Shown here: positions 6,573 through 12,873 of the stretch, one piece after another
Layout of the letters: every line of letters starts with the position of its first letter
How positions within the stretch are numbered: the stretch's first letter is position 1
NCBI GenBank assembly: GCA_947453285.1
Contig: CANGGA010000007.1
Location: forward strand, 1 to 15,636
Reading direction: 5' to 3'
DNA: 15,636 nucleotides
Source: Microbacteriaceae bacterium
GTDB taxonomy: Bacteria; Actinomycetota; Actinomycetes; Actinomycetales; Microbacteriaceae
Notes under the pieces: generated by a model
Databases searched by the model: none
Seen by the model: the letters and a program-made list of their open reading frames with translations, nothing else
Told to the model about the DNA's origin: nothing
Program-made: the position numbers and the translations under genes

Positions 6573-6830
6573 ATGCAGCTTGAACCCTCAGAACTGAAAG
6601 CGGCTCGTGACCGCCTGGCCCGTGTTCAAGGCCAGATAGGCGGAATCGTCAAGATGATCGACGAAGGTCGAGACTGCACCGAGTTGCTCAGCCAACTCTC
6701 GGCAGCCAGCACCGCCCTGCGCCGTGCCGGGTTCATCATTCTGTCTACCGGCATGACCCACTGCGCCAACAACGAAGGTCTCGAGGCCGAAAAGGTCGCC
6801 CTCGAAAAAGCCTTCATGTCTCTGGCATAA
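6573..6830 (+). CDS. cstR: CstR-like persulfide-sensing repressor (CsoR superfamily)
   Basis: Encodes 85 residues, the full length of a compact CsoR-superfamily repressor. The helix 1 motif RLARVQGQIGGIVKMI and the pair Cys35 and Cys64, 29 apart, match the sensing cysteines of both CsoR and CstR. In copper-sensing CsoR a His lies four residues before the second Cys; here that position is Gly60, so the copper site is missing and the protein fits CstR-type regulators, which respond to persulfides by linking the two cysteines. His63 is next to Cys64 but out of register. GGAGG (6562-6566) precedes the ATG. It is three bases upstream of a CoA-disulfide reductase/rhodanese gene and should repress both divergent units. 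The symbol is by subfamily resemblance. Confidence 0.85.
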   Translation: MQLEPSELKAARDRLARVQGQIGGIVKMIDEGRDCTELLSQLSAASTALRRAGFIILSTGMTHCANNEGLEAEKVALEKAFMSLA

Positions 6831-6833
6831 GCC

Positions 6834-8462
6834 ATGAAAGTTGTAATTATTGGCGGCGTCGCCGCCGGAATGTCGGCCGCCACTCGCCTGCGTCGTCTGG
6901 TTGAAGATGCCGAAATCACGGTTTACGAAATGGCCGAACACGTCAGCTATGCAAACTGTGGGCTGCCATATTTCGTCAGCGACGTTATCTCAAAGCGCGA
7001 CAGTCTGCTGCTGCAATCGCCAGAGTCGCTATGGGCTCGATTCAGAATTTTGGTTAAAGTGCAGACCAAGGTGGTCAAAATTGACCGCGTTGCCAAGAAC
7101 GTCACGGTGCAGAATTTGACAACTAGCGAAACCTACGAAGACACCTACGACAAGTTGATAATCTCGACTGGCGCCAAACCACGTTCGCTGCCAATCGAAG
7201 GAATCGAGCGTGCGCTCGCGTTGCGCAACGTTACCGACGCCGACAATGTGAAAGCGGCAATCGAATCTGCTCAGCACAAGAGCGCTGTCATTCTCGGCGC
7301 TGGCTTCATCGGAATCGAACTTGCAGAGAACCTTCGCCACATTGGCGTCGACGTGACCATCGTGCAACGAGGCAACAACATTCTTTCGCAGTTCGATCCA
7401 GAGATGATCCAACTTCTGCACGAGCGCCTGATTGCGCACGGCGTAAAAATCGAATTGAACGTCGAGGCTGCATCAATTTCGTCAACCCACGTGACTTTGA
7501 CTGACGGTCGAACCATCGAGGCTGGCGTTGTATTCACTGCAGCCGGTGTCGAGCCTGACAATCAACTTGCTCGCGAGGCTGGTCTCAAGATTGGCGAAAC
7601 CGGCGGCCTCTGGGTCGACGCTCGCCAGGTGACCAGCGACCCAGACATCCTCGCCGCCGGCGATGCCGTCGAGAAGCATGGGGTTCTGACCGGTGAACAG
7701 TCCCTGATTCCGCTTGCTAACCTGGCGAACCGCCACGGTCGCCTGATGGCCGACGTGATTGCCGGTCGCAAAGTAACGGCAGCCGAGTCTCTAGGCACGG
7801 CAATCATTGGCGCGTTCGGCGTGAGCGCCGGCATCACGGGCCTTAGCGAGCGGGCGGCCATCCGTGCGGGCATCGAACACAAGATCATTCACACCCACCC
7901 GAACAACCACGCGGGCTACTACCCCGGCGCTAAGCGCGTTTCGATGAAGGTGCTCTTCGACCCGAGCACTGGCGCGATTCTTGGCGCGCAGGCGATTGGT
8001 GAAGACGGCGTTGACAAGCGCATCGACGTAATCGCGACAGCAATCGCTGGCGAGCTGATGATTGATGACCTGATGGATCTCGAGCTGGCCTATGCCCCGC
8101 AATTCGGTTCGGCTAAAGACGCGATCAACATTGCCGGATACGTTGGCAACAACGTGTTCAACGGAACCACGCCGACCGTGCAGTGGCATGAGCTTGAACT
8201 CGCCCGTGAGGCTGGCGCTCAGGTTATCGACGTGCGCTCGCCTGCCGAACACGCTGCCGGGCACATCGAAGGCACTCTAAACATTCCGGTTGATGAGCTG
8301 CGCGATCGTCTAGGCGAAGTGCAAATGCAAGACGTTGTGGTTTATTGCGCGGTTGGCCAGCGTGGTCACATCGCTACGCAAATCTTGCAGGCTCATGGCG
8401 CGAAGGTTCGCAATCTCGACGGTGGTTTCAGCACATACAGCGCTGCTCACGCTGCTCCCTAG
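6834..8462 (+). CDS. CoA-disulfide/persulfide reductase-rhodanese fusion
   Basis: Encodes 542 residues. Residues 1 to about 445 form a FAD/NAD(P)H pyridine-nucleotide disulfide reductase: GGVAAGMSAA for FAD, catalytic Cys42 in YANCGLPYF, the second nucleotide fold GAGFIGIELAENL, an FAD motif AAGDA, and a C-terminal dimerisation domain. A rhodanese domain occupies about 455-540 with the loop YCAVGQRG and catalytic Cys505. This is the CoADR-RHD/Npsr architecture, which reduces CoA persulfide, polysulfide or CoA disulfide. The single Cys42 rather than CXXXXC agrees with CoA-linked chemistry. It is three bases after the repressor stop and has no clear ribosome site, so it is probably coupled. Its stop overlaps the end of higA by four bases. 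Confidence 0.9.
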   Translation: MKVVIIGGVAAGMSAATRLRRLVEDAEITVYEMAEHVSYANCGLPYFVSDVISKRDSLLLQSPESLWARFRILVKVQTKVVKIDRVAKNVTVQNLTTSETYEDTYDKLIISTGAKPRSLPIEGIERALALRNVTDADNVKAAIESAQHKSAVILGAGFIGIELAENLRHIGVDVTIVQRGNNILSQFDPEMIQLLHERLIAHGVKIELNVEAASISSTHVTLTDGRTIEAGVVFTAAGVEPDNQLAREAGLKIGETGGLWVDARQVTSDPDILAAGDAVEKHGVLTGEQSLIPLANLANRHGRLMADVIAGRKVTAAESLGTAIIGAFGVSAGITGLSERAAIRAGIEHKIIHTHPNNHAGYYPGAKRVSMKVLFDPSTGAILGAQAIGEDGVDKRIDVIATAIAGELMIDDLMDLELAYAPQFGSAKDAINIAGYVGNNVFNGTTPTVQWHELELAREAGAQVIDVRSPAEHAAGHIEGTLNIPVDELRDRLGEVQMQDVVVYCAVGQRGHIATQILQAHGAKVRNLDGGFSTYSAAHAAP

Positions 8463-8782
8463 ACGGCAGTCTTTAGCATCGCTTTAGCCACTGCCGGCAA
8501 GACAGCAATATTTGGCAAGACAGCTTCGAGACGGTCGCGCTCGATTGCCAAGTCATAATCTGCCTGCAGATTGCTGAAGAATGCGTCATTCATGCTGAAC
8601 GCCCTGGCGAGACGAAGCGCCGAATCGGCCGTAATAGAACGTTTTCCGTGAACGATTTCGTTAATGCGACGCGGCGAAACGCCAATGACTTTCGCAACCT
8701 CATACTGCGAAATTCCATAGGGAAGCATGAACTCTTCGAGCAAAACCTCACCCGGATGAATCGGTGCATGTACTTTCTTCAT
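8459..8782 (-). CDS. higA: HigA-family antitoxin (XRE-type HTH)
   Basis: Encodes 107 residues. The N-terminus IHPGEVLLEEFMLPYGISQ leads into a lambda-repressor-type helix-turn-helix (about 20-60) that includes VSPRRINEIVHGKRSIT, the signature of HigA/VapI antitoxins. It neutralises the upstream toxin and should repress the operon through the palindrome at 9081. The start lies seven bases after the toxin stop, with AGGA overlapping that stop as its ribosome site. The C-terminal region beyond residue 85 is less conserved. The stop overlaps that of the convergent reductase gene. Confidence 0.92.
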   Translation of the reverse strand: MKKVHAPIHPGEVLLEEFMLPYGISQYEVAKVIGVSPRRINEIVHGKRSITADSALRLARAFSMNDAFFSNLQADYDLAIERDRLEAVLPNIAVLPAVAKAMLKTAV

Positions 8783-8789
8783 AGTTTTC

Positions 8790-9071
8790 CTAGTGGTAGT
8801 CGACTAATTCCACCGCTTCAACTCCGGTGTCTGTCCATAAGAAACAGAGACGCCATTGGTCGTTGACGCGAATGCTGTGTTGCCCCGCTCGATCTCCCGA
8901 TAGAGCTTTCAAGTTATTGCCAGGCGGTATGCGCAGCTCTTCAAGACGAATAACCCGATTGAGCACCAGCATCTTGCGATGGGCCAATCTTTGTAACTCT
9001 GCAGAAATGCGCTTCGTCGGTTCACGCAACCAAATTGCCTCGGAGCGTTTATCGGCGAATGAAACAATCAC
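8790..9071 (-). CDS. higB: HigB-family ribosome-dependent mRNA interferase toxin
   Basis: Encodes 93 residues from a GTG start, typical HigB/GraT length. Family hallmarks are the N-terminal helix after MIVSFADK, LRIPPGNNLKALSGDRAGQ in the middle, and the C-terminal strand with HSIRVNDQWRLCFLW, the segment placing catalytic residues in RelE-fold toxins. It cleaves mRNA at the ribosome in known members. The toxin precedes the antitoxin, as usual for HigBA. The GTG lies exactly six bases after a good -10 (TATTAT), so its transcript should be leaderless, a route to weak, start-codon-limited toxin synthesis (inference). Confidence 0.92.
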   Translation of the reverse strand: MIVSFADKRSEAIWLREPTKRISAELQRLAHRKMLVLNRVIRLEELRIPPGNNLKALSGDRAGQHSIRVNDQWRLCFLWTDTGVEAVELVDYH

Positions 9072-9077
9072 ACCAAA

Positions 9078-9106
9078 ATAATAACGCTAGGCGTTATGAG
9101 CGTCAA
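9078..9106 (-). promoter_or_regulatory. higBA promoter with operator inside the spacer
   Basis: On the minus strand TTGACG (9101-9106), a 17-base spacer and TATTAT (9078-9083) form a near-consensus promoter. TATTAT is followed by TTTGGT and then the toxin GTG, so the transcript starts at or near the codon. The palindrome ATAACGC-TAG-GCGTTAT (9081-9097) sits in the spacer and -10, so HigA binding should shut the promoter. Confidence 0.82.
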
Positions 9107-9113
9107 GCGTTAT
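9081..9113. promoter_or_regulatory. HigA operator palindrome with an extra half-site
   Basis: A perfect inverted repeat, ATAACGC (9081-9087) and GCGTTAT (9091-9097) separated by TAG, is followed by a third copy of GCGTTAT at 9107-9113, about 1.5 helical turns (16 bases) away in direct orientation. The first two overlap the higBA promoter. The third is next to its -35 and lies about where a -35 for the divergent SGNH hydrolase gene would be. Confidence 0.72.
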
Positions 9114-9131
9114 TACTCGAGGTAACTGCCA

Positions 9132-9137
9132 TAGACT
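9132..9137 (+). promoter_or_regulatory. Leaderless-type -10 element for the SGNH hydrolase gene
   Basis: TAGACT is separated from the ATG at 9144 by CGGCAC, exactly six bases. The region 17 bases upstream contains GTTATT, a poor -35 that overlaps the third HigA half-site. Confidence 0.5.
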
Positions 9138-9143
9138 CGGCAC

Positions 9144-10298
9144 ATGAACATGAGCCCCGATTTTGAGCTGAGGCTTGGTGAAGCGTTGCGTGGTGTTGCT
9201 CGCATCGACAAAACTTCACGCGGCCTAACTTTTAGTCGTTTGCCCGAATGGACATACCTCCAACATGCACACGCGCCAATCGTTGCGAAGATGGCCGAGC
9301 GCCTCTCGGGTGCGCACCTCGACATCGAGACCGCCGCCACTCGCATTTGTGTCACCTATCGCTCGACGCGCGACTCAAACCCTTCAACCAAATGGATAGC
9401 GGGCCCTTCAACCATTGCCGTAACCGCCGGCGATTTCGAGCAGAGCATTTCTCACTCAAATGGTGACCTGCGCATTTATGATTTCGACGAGATTGTCGAA
9501 GTGCGAACGGGCGAAGACTCGGTTGCCGAGTTCGAACTGCCAGCGACTGAGAGCGTTCGCAAAGTGCAAATCTGGTTGCCGCAAAACTGCCCGATCGAAT
9601 TGATTTCGATCGAGGCCAACAACGATTGGCAACCGGCCTCATCGAGCTTTCAACCACTCTGGGTGCATTACGGCAGTTCGATCAGCCACTGCGAAGACGC
9701 CGATGGGCCGCTCGGTGTTTGGCCGGTCGCAGCCGCCCGCGAACTAGGGCTCGATGTTTACAACCTAGGCCTCGGCGGCTGCGCCAACCTCGAACAGTTT
9801 GCGGCGCGAACCATCAGAGACATGCCAGCCCAGCTAATCAGCCTGAAACTCGGCATCAACGTGGTGAACACGGCCAGCATGACTTCGCGCACTTTCGGCC
9901 CGGCCGTTCACGGCTTCATCGACACCATTCGAGAGAGCCAGCCAACCACGCCAATTCTTGTAATTTCGCCGGTCTGCTGCCCCGCGCACGAGAACAACCC
10001 TGGCCCAAGCGAGACCGACGGCAACGGCATGGTCAAGGGCCAAGAGTTCAGTCGCCACAGCTGGATTGGCGAGTTGACCTTGCGCGGCATCCGTGAAATT
10101 TTGAGCGAACTTGTTGCAGCGCGAGCCGCGACAGACCCAAATATCTATTACATGGATGGCCTAGAACTCTTCAACGAAACCGAAGCGCTGACTATGCCAG
10201 ACGGCATTCACCCAGATGCCGAAGGCTATCGCGTTATCGCACGCAACTTTGTCGAGCGCGTTCCGAGGGCTTGGCTTAGCGCTTCTTCGCAGCTTTAG
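9144..10298 (+). CDS. SGNH/GDSL-family hydrolase with N-terminal accessory domain
   Basis: Encodes 384 residues without a signal peptide. The first 165 or so residues form a beta-rich accessory domain, as in two-domain GDSL esterases. The catalytic half begins at residue 174. Block I is HYGSSISH, with Ser179 the likely nucleophile in a G-S-S-I variant of GDSL. The next part is NLGLGGCANLEQF, the oxyanion region; block III is the LKLGINV segment. Block V is DGIHPDAEGY with Asp353 and His356. This fits the Lipase_GDSL_3-like or CE2-like branch acting as an esterase or deacetylase. Substrate unknown. The start is supported by a leaderless -10. The end overlaps the convergent PH-like gene by 23 bases. 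Confidence 0.85.
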   Translation: MNMSPDFELRLGEALRGVARIDKTSRGLTFSRLPEWTYLQHAHAPIVAKMAERLSGAHLDIETAATRICVTYRSTRDSNPSTKWIAGPSTIAVTAGDFEQSISHSNGDLRIYDFDEIVEVRTGEDSVAEFELPATESVRKVQIWLPQNCPIELISIEANNDWQPASSSFQPLWVHYGSSISHCEDADGPLGVWPVAAARELGLDVYNLGLGGCANLEQFAARTIRDMPAQLISLKLGINVVNTASMTSRTFGPAVHGFIDTIRESQPTTPILVISPVCCPAHENNPGPSETDGNGMVKGQEFSRHSWIGELTLRGIREILSELVAARAATDPNIYYMDGLELFNETEALTMPDGIHPDAEGYRVIARNFVERVPRAWLSASSQL

Positions 10299-11031
10299 CT
10301 TCGGCCTCAGCCGCAAGGGTTGAGCGAATGTCGGCGGCGGTCTTCAAGGCATACTTCTTTGCCGCAGCCTGACCTCCGGTTGACCATTCATTTGCGATTC
10401 CGATTGCCATGCCGATTGGAATCTGATCGCCTGCCATGTGCTGAAAACCTTCGCGCTTAGCTTTGTTGCTCATGGCAAGTTTTGCCCACAAACCGTTTGG
10501 CCCGAGTTCAACATCGAGCAACTTTGCAATCGCAATCTCTCGAGCCTCTTTGGCTCCAACGAAAATAATTCGCTTGCTCGTGATTTTCAGAGTTCCATTG
10601 TCGACAATCATGAGTTGCTCCGGGTTTCGAGTGATCTGCCCCTGCTGCCCGCCAACGTGCCCACGAATGCGACCAACAATCGGAAAGCTAATTCCGGCGT
10701 TGCCTCCGCTGTAAGTAGAACCGGTGCTCTTGAAATCAAGCAAGTCGATATTCGCCAAATCGAATAGCGCGGTTTCGTCGCCCTTGGTTAGGGCCGTGCC
10801 GGTTTCGCCTTCGCTAGCCGCCCAAATCTCGAGCTTCTTTGCTATGCCCAAGAGTTGGGTCGAGAAATCGTTCTTGCCGCCAGAGCCTCGCTTCACCAAA
10901 ATTACGATGCCAACCACGAGAACGGTAACGACCAGTAGAAAGGCAAGCACGTTAGGGTCGCTCAAGGCATTGCCAATCGCGCCAATAATAAACAGGATGG
11001 CTAGCCAGCCAAAGCATCCGGGACTCTTCAT
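10276..11031 (-). CDS. Membrane-anchored protein with bacterial PH-like domain
   Basis: Encodes 251 residues from the ATG at 11031; the frame stays open to 11415, but that extension lies inside the phosphatase gene in another frame. Two membrane helices (about 7-23 and 28-46) precede a long cytoplasmic part. Residues about 60-200 contain a PH-like pattern with NGTLKITSKRIIFVG, a strand-turn-strand that resembles bacterial PH/GRAM domains. The C-terminus is Ala/Lys-rich. The start lies two bases after the phosphatase stop, so it is the third gene of a coupled operon. The role may be in membrane lipid sensing or scaffolding; no catalytic site is visible. Confidence 0.78.
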   Translation of the reverse strand: MKSPGCFGWLAILFIIGAIGNALSDPNVLAFLLVVTVLVVGIVILVKRGSGGKNDFSTQLLGIAKKLEIWAASEGETGTALTKGDETALFDLANIDLLDFKSTGSTYSGGNAGISFPIVGRIRGHVGGQQGQITRNPEQLMIVDNGTLKITSKRIIFVGAKEAREIAIAKLLDVELGPNGLWAKLAMSNKAKREGFQHMAGDQIPIGMAIGIANEWSTGGQAAAKKYALKTAADIRSTLAAEAEAKAAKKR

Positions 11032-11033
11032 AG

Positions 11034-11657
11034 TTACATCTTTGCCTTTGCCTGAGACATTGCGCGCCAGGTGCCCCAGAAAACCGCCATTCCGATAGCA
11101 ACCCCCGAGATCAGGTCGAGAACCACGTGTTGATAAACCAACAGCGTCGAAATGCAGACCAACCCGAGCCACACCTGCAACGGCAGCACCCACCACTTTC
11201 CGAGTTTCAGGCTCGCTAGAGCCAAGATCGCGATAACGCTGAAGGTCACGTGATTCGACGGAAACGTATTTAGCGGCTCGTCGAGTTTCCACACTAGGTC
11301 GCGAAGCAGAACCGAGAAGGCATCGGTGCTTTCTAAGGTCGGGCGAACCACCGTTGCTGGCACCAACAGATAAAGCACGTTCATAATCATTTGGGCGATA
11401 AACAGCGCAAGGCAATAAGCGCGAAAAACCAGCGAAGATCGCAGAGCCAGAACGGGCAGAACCACGAACACCAACGGAATGAAGCTCAGGTATGGCACGA
11501 CGAAAACAGGCACCAGTGGCATCGCACGGTCGAAGTCGGTGCTGAGGTCAATGAGAGTGCCGCGACCGACATGGTTGAGAATCTCGTAACTCAAAATGGC
11601 GAGCGCGATGCAGGCCACTCCCCAAGCCAGGTTTTTGCGAGTTGCACGTTGTGCCAT
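11034..11657 (-). CDS. PAP2-family membrane phosphatase
   Basis: Encodes 207 residues from the ATG at 11657, whose A is shared with the stop of the upstream gene (TAATG); a longer frame to 11726 would lie within that gene. Five or six membrane helices are apparent. Phosphatase motifs present are VVRPTL (C1-like), FPSNH with His136 (C2) and HVVLDLISG with His177 and Asp181 (C3). The family removes phosphate from lipid phosphates or undecaprenyl diphosphate at the membrane. The motif spacing fits the PAP2-type branch with a compact loop between C1 and C2. It is the middle gene of a VOC-PAP2-PH operon. The specific lipid substrate is not predictable. Confidence 0.85.
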   Translation of the reverse strand: MAQRATRKNLAWGVACIALAILSYEILNHVGRGTLIDLSTDFDRAMPLVPVFVVPYLSFIPLVFVVLPVLALRSSLVFRAYCLALFIAQMIMNVLYLLVPATVVRPTLESTDAFSVLLRDLVWKLDEPLNTFPSNHVTFSVIAILALASLKLGKWWVLPLQVWLGLVCISTLLVYQHVVLDLISGVAIGMAVFWGTWRAMSQAKAKM

Positions 11658-12061
11658 TAGTTGTGGTTCGCAACTTCGAAGGTGTGGCCGCTCGGGTCTT
11701 GAAAGCTCAAGGTTCGCACTCCCCACGGGCGATCAATCGGTCCGTTCAAGAGCTGAACGCCGGCGGCTTCAAGTTGCTTGGCAACAAGGTCAACATCGGG
11801 GTGCTTGATTGTGTAAACCGCAGTCACACCCGCGCTCGCATCGCCCACCGCTGCCGGCCCAACCAACTCTGGCCCCTCGCGCTCGACAAGCAAATTGATA
11901 AACGTAGACCCCATTCGATAGAGCGCCGAGTTGTCGTCGCTAAACACCAAGTCGAGACCTAGCTTGTTGCCATAGAAATCGACTGACTGCTCGAGACTCT
12001 TCACCAACAGCGTGATTGCAAATGCGCCCTGATCGAAGGCTGACTTGATTGCGTTATCCAT
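11657..12061 (-). CDS. VOC-superfamily (glyoxalase/dioxygenase-fold) protein
   Basis: Encodes 134 residues. Two beta-alpha-beta-beta-beta modules of the vicinal oxygen chelate fold are visible: FAITLLVKSLEQSVDFY with KLGLDLVF in the first, and VDLVAKQLEAAGVQLLNGP with SFQDPSGHTFEVANHN at the end. FQDPSGHTFEV is the classic C-terminal VOC strand with a Glu metal ligand. Members include glyoxalase I, bleomycin/fosfomycin resistance proteins and dioxygenases, so the substrate cannot be set. The gene heads the operon and has TAGATT exactly six bases before the ATG. Confidence 0.88.
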   Translation of the reverse strand: MDNAIKSAFDQGAFAITLLVKSLEQSVDFYGNKLGLDLVFSDDNSALYRMGSTFINLLVEREGPELVGPAAVGDASAGVTAVYTIKHPDVDLVAKQLEAAGVQLLNGPIDRPWGVRTLSFQDPSGHTFEVANHN

Positions 12062-12067
12062 GAACCA

Positions 12068-12097
12068 AATCTAAACCTTGAAATGCCTGCACTCCAA
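12068..12097 (-). promoter_or_regulatory. Leaderless-type promoter of the VOC-PAP2-PH operon
   Basis: Minus strand: TTGGAG (12092-12097), an 18-base spacer, TAGATT (12068-12073), TGGTTC, then the ATG at 12061. The six-base spacing from -10 to start recurs in this window. Confidence 0.58.
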
Positions 12098-12114
12098 GAC
12101 AGGGGTAACAAACG

Positions 12115-12756
12115 TCAAAGGCTAAAAGGGATGTCAGCTTCCACGAGGCGCTCAGACTCTGCAGCGTCAATACCTAGAACCTGCAGAGCAAATGCAATCG
12201 CCTGATCTGCCGACTTAGCCGTGAATTTTGAGTCAAGCACTGTCTTCTGAAGAATGTGTACTAGCAGTGAGAGCAGGAGCTCACTTCGCAGTTCAAGATT
12301 GTCTATATTCAAGACACCAGTTGAACGCAGGACCTTTAGGTTTTGAAGAACGGTCGCACCCAGCGTGCCCAGCCGCAGGTTCGCTTCATTTGCGTTATTG
12401 GCTACCAATGCTGCAAATACGGGATGTGTCTTGCCTGCACGCACGAACAAACGCATCGGCAGCACCAATTGGCTCATCAGATCGGTCTCAAGAGCCATGT
12501 TTTCAAAGACCCACGATTCCCAGGATTTCATTGCGTTTGTGAATGCCTCGGTCACAAGGTCGTTCTTGTTGGCGAAGTGCTTATAGAGCGTGCTTACCGA
12601 GACCTCGGCCTGAGCAGCAATATCTTCGATTGAAGCTAGCGACCCTTGGCCGGCGAAGACTTTCTGTGCTGCCAAGACAATCGCAAGGCGAGTTCGCAGC
12701 ACCGAGGCGCTTTTGCGCCCAGTTACTGGCAATCCGCCGATCTGGTTCCCGGTCAT
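12115..12756 (-). CDS. TetR-family transcriptional regulator
   Basis: Encodes 213 residues. The N-terminal TetR helix-turn-helix is clear: a helix with VLAAQKVFAGQG, then IEDIAAQAEVSVSTLYKHFANK, about residues 27-72. The C-terminal part (about 80-213) is all-helical, as expected of a ligand-binding and dimer domain; I recognise no ligand. It is divergent from the LRR protein gene across a 117-base gap that carries a palindrome, and so may control it and itself. The gene stands alone on its strand; the VOC start lies 53 bases downstream of its stop and has its own promoter. Confidence 0.9.
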   Translation of the reverse strand: MTGNQIGGLPVTGRKSASVLRTRLAIVLAAQKVFAGQGSLASIEDIAAQAEVSVSTLYKHFANKNDLVTEAFTNAMKSWESWVFENMALETDLMSQLVLPMRLFVRAGKTHPVFAALVANNANEANLRLGTLGATVLQNLKVLRSTGVLNIDNLELRSELLLSLLVHILQKTVLDSKFTAKSADQAIAFALQVLGIDAAESERLVEADIPFSL

Positions 12757-12762
12757 ACCTAA

Positions 12763-12768
12763 ATCCTA
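12763..12768 (-). promoter_or_regulatory. Leaderless-type -10 element for the TetR gene
   Basis: Minus strand TAGGAT is followed by TTAGGT and the ATG at 12756, again six bases. The AGG in the spacer could instead act as a weak ribosome site. No -35 was found. Confidence 0.45.
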
Positions 12769-12812
12769 AGAGTGTCGGTTTACTTCTATTTTATGCGAAT
12801 TTCGGTATTACA

Positions 12813-12847
12813 TTGCTAAATCGAAGTATTCTTCCTATATTCGAATA
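12813..12847 (+). promoter_or_regulatory. Promoter of the LRR gene with overlapping palindrome
   Basis: TTGCTA (12813-12818), 17 bases, then TATATT (12836-12841) makes a good promoter about 25-30 bases ahead of the ribosome site GAGGAG. The ten-base perfect palindrome TATTCGAATA (12838-12847) overlaps the -10. A wider pair GTATTC/GAATAC (12826-12831 and 12843-12848) frames it. The adjacent divergent TetR protein is the obvious candidate to bind here. Confidence 0.5.
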
Positions 12848-12873
12848 CAAAGCCCTTTACCTGAGGAGTAAAC

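Noticed and set aside
6573..6830. Copper-responsive CsoR
   Set aside because: No His at the ligand position and no copper transporter or chaperone nearby; the neighbours are sulfur enzymes.
7029..8264. Several antisense frames within the CoADR-rhodanese gene
   Set aside because: They overlap a clear enzyme in a codon-biased gene, are Arg/Ala/Val-rich and lack starts with promoters or motifs.
10276..11415. Extended N-terminus of the PH-like protein (379 residues)
   Set aside because: The extra part runs through the PAP2 gene in another frame and is Arg/Ser-rich without domain pattern; the ATG at 11031 sits two bases after the PAP2 stop.
11034..11726. Longer PAP2 start giving 230 residues
   Set aside because: The extra residues lie inside the VOC coding sequence; TAATG coupling favours 11657.
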